A stretch of DNA of 64,000 nt from Terfezia claveryi (taxonomy: Eukaryota > Ascomycota > Pezizomycetes > Pezizales > Pezizaceae): NCBI GenBank assembly GCA_015179025.1, contig WHUX01000130.1, forward strand, positions 1-64,000, in the 5' to 3' direction. Positions 1 through 15,020 of the stretch are shown one piece after another. Position numbers and translations under genes: made by a program. The notes under the pieces are model-generated. The model made no database searches, was not told where the DNA came from, and was given only the letters and a program-made list of their open reading frames with translations. Position 1 is the stretch's first letter. Each line of letters begins with the position of its first letter.

Positions 1-2150
1 GTGAGCTTCTAGCTATAATAGCTTTGCAAACCATATAAATTGACAATCTCATCCGAATTATGACTAGTACTCTCTGCCATCTAGGGAATAAAGCCGCTCC
101 AACACTATACATAAAGGAGGTACCTAATAGTAGCTAATAATTCTCTGTCTCCACTATATATACCTTGAGTGCAAAGAACATCTCTCTCAGCTTGAAGATA
201 AAACGAGGGGCATGTCCAACCAGTACAGAACTTATGCTATCTGCCAGTATGAAGTCAATATCTATGGTATTTAGCTATTCTGTACCAGTTTGAATAACCG
301 TACTTATTGGAACAACTATCATAACTGCTCTTGTATCCCAAACTATCAAAAGGCTTTGGCCTTTTGTAGTAGAGCTCATAGACTATGAGCAACCTTCAGC
401 TTCTCCTACTAGCTTATTGGGTATCTTATCCACCTCGAACACCTCTCTTTCCGTATATGTCTGAAAAAGCGCTTGATATAGAGGTAAGGATATAGGAGCT
501 TTGACTTCATCTAAAATCACTGATTTCTCATCTATCTCCGAAAACAGCCTCTTTCCTTCTATACTCTTTAGTAGGGTAACTACTTGCTCCTTGAAGTCAT
601 ACTGTAAAGACATTGTGGGTATATTGTAGAAGCACATTTTCTTGTTCCTATCTTCTATAGCTACAAAGGTAGCTGGAACTGATTTCGATACCTTTGTGCA
701 GAACCGAGCAATATAGCCTTTTTCGCTATACTGATAGCATGATTTCTATTGATATATGAACTCTGTAAGTGTTACTTGTCTCAACTCTTTTCCTTCTGCT
801 AGTTGCACTTGTTGCATTGTTTTTGTTACTGCTTACTATTATGCAGAGCTTGTTGTTATTGTTGGGGTATTCACTTTGGCTTCCCTAGGCCTGCCAATAA
901 CTAAATAGCAATTTTTAGCTTCATGCTGCCCATGCTTGCATATTAGATAAAGAGGTGGCTTTTCTGCTAGGTTTGATGGGTTTGTAGGGTTTGATGCTGT
1001 CATTGGAGTTGCATTCCTTGCATTTTTCCTGTAGATATCAATAGTATAACCCTACCTACTGCACCTACTGCAGACCTCCTTCCTATTCACCTGGTCAACC
1101 TCCATAGTAACATAAGCCTCTGTTATCCTCTTCCAGAGCTTCTCTTCTGTTGCTGCCATTACTACTTTATCTCAAAATCTCTGGGATAAGCAATTAGGAA
1201 TGCAATGAATCCTCTAAAATAAAGCTGTCTTTTCTACTCTTTTCATCAAACACTCTATATATCCCCGAACCACCGTGATATTCATGTCTTCTTTGGGGTT
1301 GAATAGCTTCTACATAAAACATTCCAATTCCAACTCTGCTTGTCTCACATCAACATCCGCATTAAACTGCTTCTTCAATAGATCTCTCACTGACACCTCT
1401 ACTACTCCCACTTGAACTCCATCTATAAGAGGACTGTCCATCTTTTCATTCTTTCTTCAACAATTTGGGTATGCATTCTTACTCGAATCGTACTCCTCCC
1501 ACCACTTCAGGGCTGTCTTCTCAAACCTTGATAAGATTGCTGCCACTATACATTTTCCTAGTATATAGTTGCTTAACCCTTCAGAGTAGTTTTGACTGAC
1601 GTATTCGTAGTCAGATTCTGAGTCTCCAACAACATTGCCACCATGGTATAGAGGCATGCCAGTCCTTATACACTATTGCCTAATCGCATTGTCAAAACTA
1701 TCGAGTTCGGCTGGATTGCTATTGAACATTCTAAGCTTGTTCAGCCTAATGTATTTGGACTGCAGAAGCTTCATCATTGTGGCTTGTTGTGTACCTACTT
1801 GTTGTATATTTACTTGTTATATGATCGCTTGTATACTTGTTTACTGAGTACTTATATGTTGTGAGCCTACTTGCTGAGTGCTTGTACGTTGAGAGCCTAC
1901 TTAATTTAGTCGAGCTTGTCCTGTGCTCGCTTGTTATGTACTTGCCTGATGTAAGCCTGCTGGCTGCAAGCTTGATCGTTCTGACAGCTGTGCCTGTCCC
2001 TCCTCTTCTTCTTCTTCTTCTTCTTCTTCTTCTTCTTCTTGGTTAAGTATTGAAGCCTCTGAACATAAATACGCTAAGACTGTTGATATTCCACCAACTT
2101 CCACCTATATACCTTTAGAAGTAGGAAAGAAATCTTCTAGAAAACTAAAC
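1..2150 (-). pseudogene. Degenerate retrotransposon gag/protease remnant, runs off the left edge
   Basis: Read on the minus strand, this stretch holds broken pieces of a retroelement polyprotein. Around 1657-1457 is a gag-like fragment (FEKTALKWWEEY). Around 1010-890 is a damaged zinc knuckle (CKHGQHEAKNC, first Cys of the CX2CX4HX4C pattern lost). Around 637-383 is an 84-codon open stretch. Around 370-50 is a protease-like segment in which VWDTRA stands where retropepsins have DTG. The order gag, knuckle, protease from high to low coordinates fixes the strand. Stops and frame changes are frequent, so nothing here is likely to be expressed. I could not assign it to any of the better preserved families in the window. 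The reverse transcriptase would lie left of position 1. Confidence 0.5.
2004..2040. repeat. (CTT)n microsatellite
   Basis: About twelve uninterrupted CTT units lie near the start of the degenerate gag remnant. On that element's strand they read AAG and would code for a Lys- or Glu-rich run. Confidence 0.9.
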
Positions 2151-4022
2151 AATAGGGTAGGGGCAACGGATCTCGCTGATTGGAGATGTCCTCTAGGTCT
2201 CGAGGTCTGCTCAGGGTCTGCCTCACTGGCTATCCTCTGGCTCCCCTAACCTTCCTAGAATGTAAAGAGCACTCTACTTGCAGGTGCTAAAACAACCCGT
2301 TCTTCCACAGAGGGTGGGATTGGCTTACTTTTCCTCACTCCTAACCCTGTACCTTCACCTTTTTCAGATCCCTCTTCTACTGAGAAAACTTTTGAGACTT
2401 GTCTTTTCCTTTATCCCTCACCTTTTACAGACCAAGCAGGACTGTCTAACGATAACTGCAATTCCTTTATGGGGTTTGTAGAATCCAGGATGATAGGCTG
2501 AGCCTTGTGATACTTACCAACCTAACTGCTACGAATCTTCTCGATCGATGTACTAACTGAAGGATAATATGATGTATATAAATGAGCATGTATTGTCTAA
2601 GTCTAGGTCGACTGGCATATAACCCTATAGGCATTACCAAGCTTAACATATCTGACTAAGCTATCTATCTACGCTATACACGTATGTATGTATACAGCTA
2701 AGTATGTAGCTATATAGTAATTAGTACTACACTGGATACAAAAGTAAACCGTACTAGACAAGGAACCCTAAGAAAAAAAAAATATATATATATAGAATCT
2801 TAATCAGCAGAACCAGATGGGGTATTTGAGGAAGAGGAAATTGGAACTCAGAAGTCCTTAAGTGATGTTAATTTGCTGATAATATTTGAGTCCTGACCAA
2901 TAGTCTTCAATAGAGAGTTGAGTTTGAGTATGTGAAAAAGTAAGAGCAGAAACAAATGTACTTCGCAAAAAGCAGTTGACAGATCCCATATTTTTCTCTC
3001 AGAGAGAAAGCCTACTTAATACCTATCCTATAAGATTATTAGTGACCTCCTTACACTATCAGAATATTATAGATCTTACTTATTAACTATAGAATTATGC
3101 CCTCACCTTCCAATATGCTTCTTTCCTTTGATCTGCTTATGTTGTAGTATAATGAGGTTCTCTTATTACTACACTATAAGGAAGTAGCTTACTCATACCC
3201 CATGACTAACCCTCTCCCTTACAAATGTATTTCATATGTATTTTCTTACTTAGCAAGCATCTTAAAATACATAATATTCTATGTACTGTCTGCCTTACTA
3301 ATATTTCACATACTTTGACATGCTTTCATATATTATCACATGCTTTCACATGTATAAGTCAAAGTAAAGACTTAACCAATTTTGTACTAGATAGTATTTG
3401 GAAGTACTATCTAGAAGTTTCTATTATATTAATCTCAATCACATGTAAGGGTCAGATGATAGTGTACTGCCTCAGTACTACTCCAGCACTGCCCCATTGG
3501 AAATTCATATAGTTCCCTGAATTTCCCTTCATTTAGATAGATACCTTAGAACTCAAAACATAGTTAGAGTACAATCAATATAGAAGTTTCACTAGTTAAT
3601 TCTCAAGTGCCTTTGGTACTCCTATACTACTTTATCTATTATAGTAATCTTATGCTACTGGTAATAACTTTAATAGTGAGGCAGAATAATACACTATTAG
3701 TAATCTACTTTGTAGTATACATTACTAGCTTAAAATTATTTGATTAGATAAGATCCTTATCTTATCTAATCTGATTTTCCAGTCCCTCTAATAACACATT
3801 ATATATGTCCACAAAATCTATTATATCGGACGCTACAGTTTTAGACCTAGTACTAATCAGTAATAGTGTACTGATCTATATTAACTACTTCGGTTGCCTG
3901 AGCATAGTATTTCATAGTCTACCTAGTTAAATTGGTTTCTAGTATAATTAAATATGCTCTATAATATGTGTATAATAGCTAAGGAAATAACTTAGACAAA
4001 ATCATGATATAGACCAATCTAC
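2151..4022. other. AT-rich spacer without recognisable gene
   Basis: No reading frame here resembles a known protein. The sequence is AT-rich with short TA and A runs (near 2770-2800) and is probably old repeat DNA decayed past recognition. It is the left flank of element E1. Confidence 0.5.
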
Positions 4023-4027
4023 CCTAA

Positions 4028-4528
4028 TGTAACAACTGTCTCTCTTTACCATTGTTATTGTTGTTGATCGGGTTGTGTTTTGAGAGTCGTGCCACTTCCG
4101 GTACGACTGTCGAGGGTTCCCTATCTCGGAACCTTATTCTGTTAACCTTATGTTGTTACCGGCCTTTGCTTCTTGGACCACTATGTATATATATCTCCTC
4201 GCTCTCACACTCACGTTGGATCCCTATCCAACGTCTTGTATATCCAATACAGGGCCTTGCTTCTCTCCATGTTAGTGCATCTCCCTTGTACACCTCCTTG
4301 CCTTGCCTCGCCTTGTCTCTGCAGCCCAGCTGCCTCCCTTGACACATGCGGCAACTGCTTCCGTGTATCTCGTGTCCCTTGCCCTCTGCCTCTCTTGCCT
4401 CTTGCCCTTGCCTCCTGTCTCAGCCTCCCCCTGGTCACACACGTAGCGTTCCTACATGTGTGTTATCCTAGCCTTGCCCTTGCCCTGGCGTACCTCTTGG
4501 TCGCCTTGCCCCCAGACCCATCATTACA
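4028..4528 (+). repeat. E1 5' LTR
   Basis: Same length as the 3' LTR and colinear with it. It contains the TATA-like run at 4186-4194 and the site ATCCAACGT at 4226-4234 that is complementary to the presumed primer-binding site. Several short hairpins are visible (see findings). Confidence 0.92.
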
Positions 4529-4530
4529 CT

Positions 4531-4539
4531 ACGTTGGAT
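4531..4539 (+). promoter_or_regulatory. E1 primer-binding site, self-priming type
   Basis: ACGTTGGAT lies two bases after the 5' LTR and is the exact complement of ATCCAACGT at 4226-4234, 40 nt after the start of the LTR TATA run. The match implies annealing of the transcript's own 5' end rather than a tRNA. This is inferred by analogy with Tf1. Confidence 0.6.
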
Positions 4540-4564
4540 CTTCTTGACCAACTGGTACGCTGTC

Positions 4565-5786
4565 ATGTCCGGAACCCCTCCACCCGCTATTAGGTTTCAA
4601 ACCTAGAGGAACTCCCCTATACCCTCAGGCCCGAACGAATTAAATGCCTATCGTCGAGAGATCATCAACATCTTCGAGGCCATGGATGCCATCGAGGCCG
4701 AACTCGGCAATAGCTTGGTCATGGCGGAACGAAAACTGAGATCCGCTGATGAAGAAATCACAGTACTCCAAAATGACCTCGACAATACCACCATCGCTCT
4801 GGCCAACGAGTGAACCACGATCTAGACCCTCAACCACACTATGGCCCCTATGTCGGCAACCCTACCCTCTACACCAGCCACCAAAACCGAAAGTATTCTA
4901 ACTCTCCCCAAATTCATTAGGGATAGGGCTCGCCTCCGAGCCTAGAAGAACTCGGTAAACCTCAAACTCAATGGGGACTCAGCCAGATTTCCATCCGAGC
5001 AACACCGATTGGCTTATGTCTTTGCCCTGCAGGAGGGAAAGCAGTAGATCAAATCCAGCCATATGTCCTTGAGACTAGGATTAAGCTTGATAACATCCCA
5101 GCACTATTCGCTATCCTGGATAGGGCTTTTGGGGACCCTGATGCAGTAGGCACTGCTAGTCGAGCCCTCCGGGCCCTAAAACAATGCAACTCGGACCTGT
5201 CCACATATGTGGCGGAGTTCTCAAAACTGGCCGCATATGTACTATGGAATGATCAGGCCATGTTCAAACAATTTCAGGAGGGACTTAGCGATGAACTACA
5301 ACAAGCTATAGTTACCTTCCCCGAGGTTGGGACCCTTGGCAAATTGATTGACTAGGCTTTTCGGGTGGAACAATGGTTGTCTTAGCTTTGTCACTGCCCA
5401 ACCTTCCACCCAGCCATCTGTACACTCCAATAACAGCAGCCCCAGCAACAAACCACCTGACTCTAGCCCACGCTAATAAAGCAGCTCACCCCTCGCTCGT
5501 AGCTAGCAGACCAGCCCCTATGGACCTATCCGCGAGCAGGCCCCGCCTGACCCAAGAAGAGAGAGAACGCCGCCGGAATAATGGGCTATGCATAGCCTGT
5601 AGGAAGGCTGACCACTTCATTATGGCCTGTCCCCTTCGAAAAAACTGCTTCCTGGCCATCTACGCCATCTCCGACCGCCCAGCCAATGCCCAGAACCTAG
5701 GATTGTGGAGGTGGACAGTCGGGAAAAGCTCTGTCCCTTGCCTAGTTGCTGACACTAGCAAGGGACCTGCACTAGGTTATTTGTAG
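4565..5786 (+). pseudogene. gag: E1 gag (broken)
   Basis: Starts with MSGTPP like the E2 gag. In-frame stops lie near 4605 and 4813, and a base is missing near 5040. The zinc knuckle is intact at about 5590-5632 (CIACRKADHFIMAC, CX2CX4HX4C), unlike E2. The 3' part overlaps pol through the slippery heptamer GGGAAAA at 5721-5727. The family role is particle formation and RNA packaging; this copy is non-functional. Confidence 0.85.
5721..5766 (+). promoter_or_regulatory. E1 -1 ribosomal frameshift signal
   Basis: GGGAAAA (5721-5727), a 5-nt spacer, then the stem GTCCCTTGCCTAGT / ACTAGCAAGGGAC (5733-5766) with one bulged C and a 7-nt loop. The gag stop TAG sits inside the stem. Confidence 0.75.
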
Positions 5787-9570
<3,784 letters not shown>

Positions 9571-9728
9571 TGTCGTACCTTCTGAGAGTTATATGGTGGG
9601 GCCCGTCTGACTCTTGTTCTTGTTCTTGTTTTTGGTCTTCTTCTTGTTTTGTTGTTGTTAGGTTATTTTTACTATTGTCATACCCAGGCTTTCGTGTCAC
9701 TGGAGCTCTTGCCTAAAAAGGGGGATAG

Positions 9729-10229
9729 TGTAATAACCGTCTCTCTTTACCGTTGTTATTATTGTTGACCGGGTTTTGTTTTAAGAGTCCTGCCACTTCC
9801 AGCATGACTGTCAGGGGTTCCCTATCTCGGAACCTTATTCTGTTAACCTTATACTGTTACTAGCCTTGGCTTCTTGGGCTACCATGTATATATATCTCCT
9901 CGCTCTCACACTCATGTTGGATCCCCATCCAACGTCTTGTATATCCAATACAGGGCCTTGCTTCTCTCCACGTTGGTGCATCTCTCTTGTGCACCTCCTT
10001 GCCTTGCTTCGCCTTGTCTTTGCAGCCCAGCTGCCTCCCTTGACACACGCAGCAACTGCTTTCACATGTCTCATGTCCCTTGCCCTCTGCCTCTCTTGCC
10101 TCTTGCCCTTGCCTCCCATCTCAGCCTCCTCCTGGTCACACACGTAGCGTTCCTATGTATGTGTTATCCTAGCCTTGCCTTTGCCCCAGTGTACCTCTTG
10201 GTCGCCTTGCCTCCAGAGCTGTTGTTATA
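9729..10229 (+). repeat. E1 3' LTR
   Basis: Follows the purine-rich GGGGGATAG at about 9719-9728, the presumed polypurine tract. Same length as the 5' LTR but with many substitutions, mostly transitions, indicating an old insertion. Confidence 0.92.
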
Positions 10230-10234
10230 CCTAA

Positions 10235-11094
10235 AAACTAAAAAATACCCCTCCCTTAACTATATAATTCCAATAAGTAGAAATATTATATATAAACAAG
10301 CCTATCTAGTACCAGCACCACAATTTACTATATATATTTATATTAGTATATATAATATTGATATTGATTAATATTTGAGATAGATATATATAAGTACTTA
10401 TATTAGAGAATTTTGTAATTTCTAGCTCTTATACTATATATTAGTAAAAAAAAATCTTTGTTAAAATATACTACTTCTTTTTATATATTATACTCTTTAT
10501 ATCTTTAAATTATATTATATTTTATCTTATATTCATCTTACTTGACCTACTTATATTTAGTAACTAACTCTCTATCATATTATATTTTATCTCTATTATA
10601 TTTTCTTATTTTAAGGATCTATAATATATTTTTGACTCTATATTATATAGCTAGTTCTTTTATTATATATCCTTACTCTAATATTTTTTTTTATATCCTT
10701 AACTCTATAATATATAGCTTCTATTTCTATTATATATTCTTATAATAAGAATTTTCTTTATATTTTTTACTCTATATCTTATAGTTTCTTTTTTTATTAT
10801 ATATTTTTATACTAATAATCTCCTTTATATCTTTACCTTTATATTATATAGCTTTTACTTCTATTATATATTATTACTATAAAAATTTTCTTTATATTTC
10901 TAATTCTATATATCATAGCTTCTTCTTTTCTTATATATTTTTATTCTAATAATTTCTTTTATACCTCTAACTCTCTATTCTATAGCTTCTGCTTTTTGTT
11001 GCAGATAAGCTGTAACTACAGAAATACTTTAAGGGTTTTTTGATTAAGTATGGAGGGAAGTATAAATATAGCTATAACTCAACTATATTACAGA
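10235..11094. repeat. AT-rich tract with a 67-bp tandem array
   Basis: From about 10570 to 11003 the sequence is six to seven imperfect copies of a ~67-bp unit. Each unit begins CTCTAT, contains TATAGCTTCT and ends TCTTTATATCTTTAA-like. No coding capacity is visible. The stretch before 10570 is similar but less regular, and 11004-11094 is unclassified. Confidence 0.7.
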
Positions 11095-13210
11095 CTCAAT
11101 AAGAGTAAAGCTATATGAAACTTAGAAAACTGTTTAGGTCTAATTGTATTAACTATATAAAAGTAGTGAGTTATATAGAAGCTTAGATCTAATATCAAAT
11201 AATTAGATTTAGACAATGCTTCTTATAATAGCTTAATAGCATTGATATTAGGTCATTACCTAAATAGGAAACCACTTCCCAATTAGAAACACTACAGTCT
11301 GATATATATTGATTAAGCAGCCTGAACTTTAATGCATTACAGTCAGGCTGACATATAGAACCTAAACTCGAGTACAACTAATAACAATATAAAATGACAA
11401 ATATAAGAATATAATAAAAACATATTGAAGAGAGTATATGTATGAAATGTATTATCAGAGGTCATATACTTCCATTACCCAATCTCTTTAATGCCATTCC
11501 TTAGATATACTATAATATCTATATAGGTGATCAAGCTAAGACAGTTTGCCATAGTAGGGTATTGGTTATCTTAGAGGAGGGTAGGTCTCTTACCTAAGCC
11601 ATAACATTACTCTCCATTTCAAGGCAGCTGTCCTCAGCTGAATACAAGTCTTTCTGACCCTGGAGAAGACAAGTATTAGTAATAAGTTGGATAACTGTGA
11701 TGGCTAGGTTGTAACCTTATAGCTAGATACCTCTATCCTATTTAAGGGTACTATGAGACTGGTATGCCTACACATGTATACTATGGCTATTAAAAACCAA
11801 ACCTCTCACCAAAAAACCCACAGGAAAAAGGCAATGAGTAGGAAGGTAAAAGGTACCATGTCTTCATCTATTATATAATTTAATATAAGTTCTAGCCTGA
11901 AATGTCTCTTTCATCTCATAGTTTATTAGAGAACTTCCCTTAATACTCTTTGAGCTTCTCTAAACAGTTATCTAACTTGTCGAAGGTCTCTCAAGTGTCT
12001 TCAAATTCTGTATATCCTATCCAATGTACTCTCTACTTAACTACTCCTCTATTTTAGTGAGAGTCCACTATAGATTCAACTTCAAAGATATTTAGTTCAT
12101 CTTTATATATATTTTGTGGCTCATTTTGTTGTTTGAATAGCTTAAGGAGGGTGATATAAATGACATTGTACTATTATGTGCCTTGTGGAACTTCGAGCCT
12201 ATATACATATAAACTAATAGTTTCAATAACCTTGTAGGGTCCTATCCACTTGCTAGTGAAGGAACAGTTGTTTCTAGCTCATATTTGTAGGTTCCAGTGG
12301 TCAATCAATACCCAATCATCAATAGTAAACCTTCATACTTTCTCGAGGTGAATAGCACTTCTTTTATGGTTGATTTACTTGAGGGTATCATGAATTTGGT
12401 TGTACACAGTCATTATTCAGTCTAGCTATTCCTCTGCAGCAGGAGAGGAGAATTCATAGTCATCTGAAAAGTGGATAGTGTAAGGTTCAAAGCCATAGAG
12501 ACTTCGGTAAGGGGAGTATTTGTGAGTAGAGTAGGCAGCAGTATTGTAGGGAAACTTAGTTAAAGGTAGCCATAGTTTCCATTAGGCTTACCTATTGTGG
12601 CAGTAGATATAGAGATATTGCTTGAGTGTTTGGACTACTTTTTCAGCAAGTCTATTAGTCTAAGGAGAGTAGGCAGTCGAGAGGCAGAGGGTAATATTAA
12701 GCTTTTAGTTAAGCTCCTTGAGGAATCTAAAGGCTAATTATGGATTACGGTCAGAGGTGGTATGTTAAGGAAGGCTATAAAGTATCCATATCTTGTTAAT
12801 ATAGATATTAGTTATATCAGATACTATTTATGTAGTTTTTACTAGAATATAATATTGTACTTTTATAAACCAGTCCATAATAATAAGTATTGTATTAAAA
12901 CTTTCTGACTCTAGTAGCTCACTGATAAAGTCTATAGCTATCTCCTCAAATAGTCGTTCCCTAGTTGGCATTGGTACCAACTTCATTTACCTGCTATGCC
13001 TATCTGCCTTTACTTTCTGACACTTAGTATATCCTGCCACATAGTTCGCAATATCTTCCTGCCACTTATCCTATGTAAAGTTCCTTGACACTAGCTCTTA
13101 AGTACGATGTCTTTCCCAATGTCCTGCCACTTGACTATCATGGTGCTGCTTCAGCACTTCTAACTTATATTTAGGGAGTTAGACCCATAGCCTATCCTTC
13201 TTCTACTATC
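11095..13210 (-). mobile_element. Family III copy III-1, left part: 3' LTR, chromodomain and integrase remnants
   Basis: On the minus strand an LTR-like block (about 11611-11095) begins TGTTATGG and is preceded by the purine-rich AAATGGAGAGTAA. Further upstream in element order are a chromodomain remnant at about 12080-11930 (FEVESIVDSH, HWIGYTEFEDT) and an integrase remnant at about 13050-12830 (KCQKVKADRHSR, EEIAIDFISELL). Stops are very frequent and the sequence is AT-rich, so it is far more decayed than E1-E4. The element is interrupted at 13210 by E2 and resumes at 19576. Copy III-2 at 28835-30230 matches 11797-13210. Confidence 0.8.
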
Positions 13211-13757
13211 TGTCACAACTGTCCTTTCCTAGCCAGGTTTGAGAGTCAGACGGGATTCCGTCCGACTCTCGTTATTGTTGATTGATATCGTTGTTATCTC
13301 TGTTCCCGAGATAAGGGGTCTCGGGAACCTTATTCCTTCCGGTGGCCTTGGCCAGGAAGGAAGCCTATATATATACCTTGCTCTCTCCGCCCTCTCGTTG
13401 GATCCCCATCCAACATCTTGTATATCCAATACAGGGCCTTGCTTCTCTCCACGTTGGTGCATTTCCCTTGTGCACCTCCTCGCCTTGCCTCACCTTGTCT
13501 CTGCAGCCCAGCTGCCTCCCTTGACACACGCGGCAACTGCTTCCGCGTGTCTCATGTCCCCTGCCCTCTGCCTCTCTTGCCTCTTGCCCTTGCCTCCCGT
13601 CTCAGCCTCCCCCTAGTCACACACGTAGCGTTCCTACGTGTGTCTTACCCTAGCCTTTCCCCCGATCACACACGTAGCCCTCCTACATGTGCGATTGCCC
13701 CTTGCCACTTCCCCGGCGTACCCCTTGGTCGCCTTGTCCCCTAGAGCCCTCGTTATA
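13211..13757 (+). repeat. E2 5' LTR
   Basis: TATA-like run at 13366-13375. Site ATCCAACAT at 13408-13416 is complementary to the primer-binding site. It is an ordered series of inverted repeats, described in findings for the cleaner 3' copy. Confidence 0.95.
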
Positions 13758-13759
13758 CT

Positions 13760-13768
13760 ATGTTGGAT
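13760..13768 (+). promoter_or_regulatory. E2 primer-binding site, self-priming type
   Basis: ATGTTGGAT lies two bases after the 5' LTR and is exactly complementary to ATCCAACAT at 13408-13416. Relative to E1 both partners changed (CG pair to TA), which keeps the pairing. Confidence 0.65.
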
Positions 13769-13793
13769 CTTCTCGACCAACTGGTACGCTGTC

Positions 13794-14999
13794 ATGTCCG
13801 GAACCCCTCCACACGCTGTCAGGTTTCAAACCTGGAGGAACTCCCCTATACCCTCAGGACCGAACGAATTGAATGCCTATCGTCGAGAGATCATCGACAT
13901 CTTCGAGGCCATGGATGCCATCGGGGCCGAACTCGGCAATAGCTTGGCCGTGGCTGAACGAAAACTGAGATCTGCCGATGAAGAAATCACAGTACTCCAA
14001 AACGACCTTGACAATGCCACCATCGCTCTGGCCAACGAACGAACCATGATCCAGACCCTCAACCGCGCTATGGCCGCTATGTCGGCAACCCCACCCTCCG
14101 CACCAACCGCCAAAACCGAAAGTATTCCAACCCCCCCCAAATTCAATGGGGATAGGGCTCGCCTCCGAGCTTGGAAGAACTCGGTAAACCTCAAACTCAA
14201 TGGGGACTCAGCCAGATTCCCATCCGAGCAACACCGATTGGCTTATGTCTTTGCCCTGCTGGAGGGTAAGGCAGTAGATCAAATCCAGCCATATGTCCTC
14301 GACACTGGGATTAAGCTGGACGGCATCCCGGCACTCTTCGCTATTCTAGACAGGGCTTTTGGGGACCCCGACGCCGTGGGCACGGCTAGCCGAGCCCTCC
14401 GGGCCCTGAAACAACGTAATTCGGATCTGTCCACATATGTGGCAGAGTTCTTCAGGCTGGCAGCAGAAGTATTGTGGAACGACCAGTCAAAGCTCGAGCA
14501 GTTCCAGGAGGGACTGAATGACGAACTTTAACAGGCCATGGTCACCCTCCCAGAGACCAAGAGTCTCGACGAATTAATCGACCAGGCATCCAGGGTGGAA
14601 CAACGGATGGCTAGGTTGAGACACCGCCTTACCTTCCGCCCTGCCACCTGCTCACCTCAGCAACCACAGCAACACCAACCACAGCAACACCAACAACAGC
14701 AACCGACCCCCAAGCCTGCCCAAGTCCCGGCCTCGGCCAACAAACCCGTGCACCCCTCTCTCGTGGCAGGTGGTGCCGCGCCTATGGACCTATCTGCAGG
14801 TAGGCCACGGTTAACCCAGGAGGAGAGAGATCGCTGCCGAATGAACGGGCTGTGTATAGCATGGGGGAAAGGGGACCATTTTATCGCAGCATGTCCCCTC
14901 CGCAAAAACCGCTCGATTGCCATCTACGCTATCTCCGATACCCCAGTGCCCAAGATTGAGGAGCTTGACGAGTCGGGAAAAGCCCTGTCCCTTGCCTAG
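13794..14999 (+). pseudogene. gag: E2 gag with one internal stop
   Basis: A reading frame of about 401 codons from ATG 13794 (MSGTPPHAVRF) to TAG 14997-14999, with a single internal TAA at 14529-14531 (CAA to TAA). The middle (about residues 100-270) has the pattern of retrotransposon capsid proteins (FNGDRARLRAWKNSVNLKL, SRALRALKQ). A Gln-rich stretch follows. The zinc knuckle near 14857-14898 reads CIAWGKGDHFIAAC, with the second Cys replaced by Trp. Translation is expected to shift to pol by -1 at 14975-14981. Confidence 0.85.
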
Positions 15000-15020
15000 T
15001 TACTAACACTAGCAAGGGAC
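14975..15020 (+). promoter_or_regulatory. E2 -1 ribosomal frameshift signal
   Basis: In gag frame the heptamer reads G GGA AAA (14975-14981), the canonical X XXY YYZ form. A 5-nt spacer leads into the stem GTCCCTTGCCTAGT / ACTAGCAAGGGAC (14987-15020), loop TACTAAC, one bulged C. A -1 slip joins gag to the frame that continues as protease. Confidence 0.8.

Noticed and set aside
4173..4547. Open frames of over 100 codons in the LTRs of E1 and E2 (also near 9874, 13239 and 19231)
   Set aside because: They recur only because the LTR repeats. They are Leu/Pro/Ser-rich by composition and overlap the promoter and hairpins.
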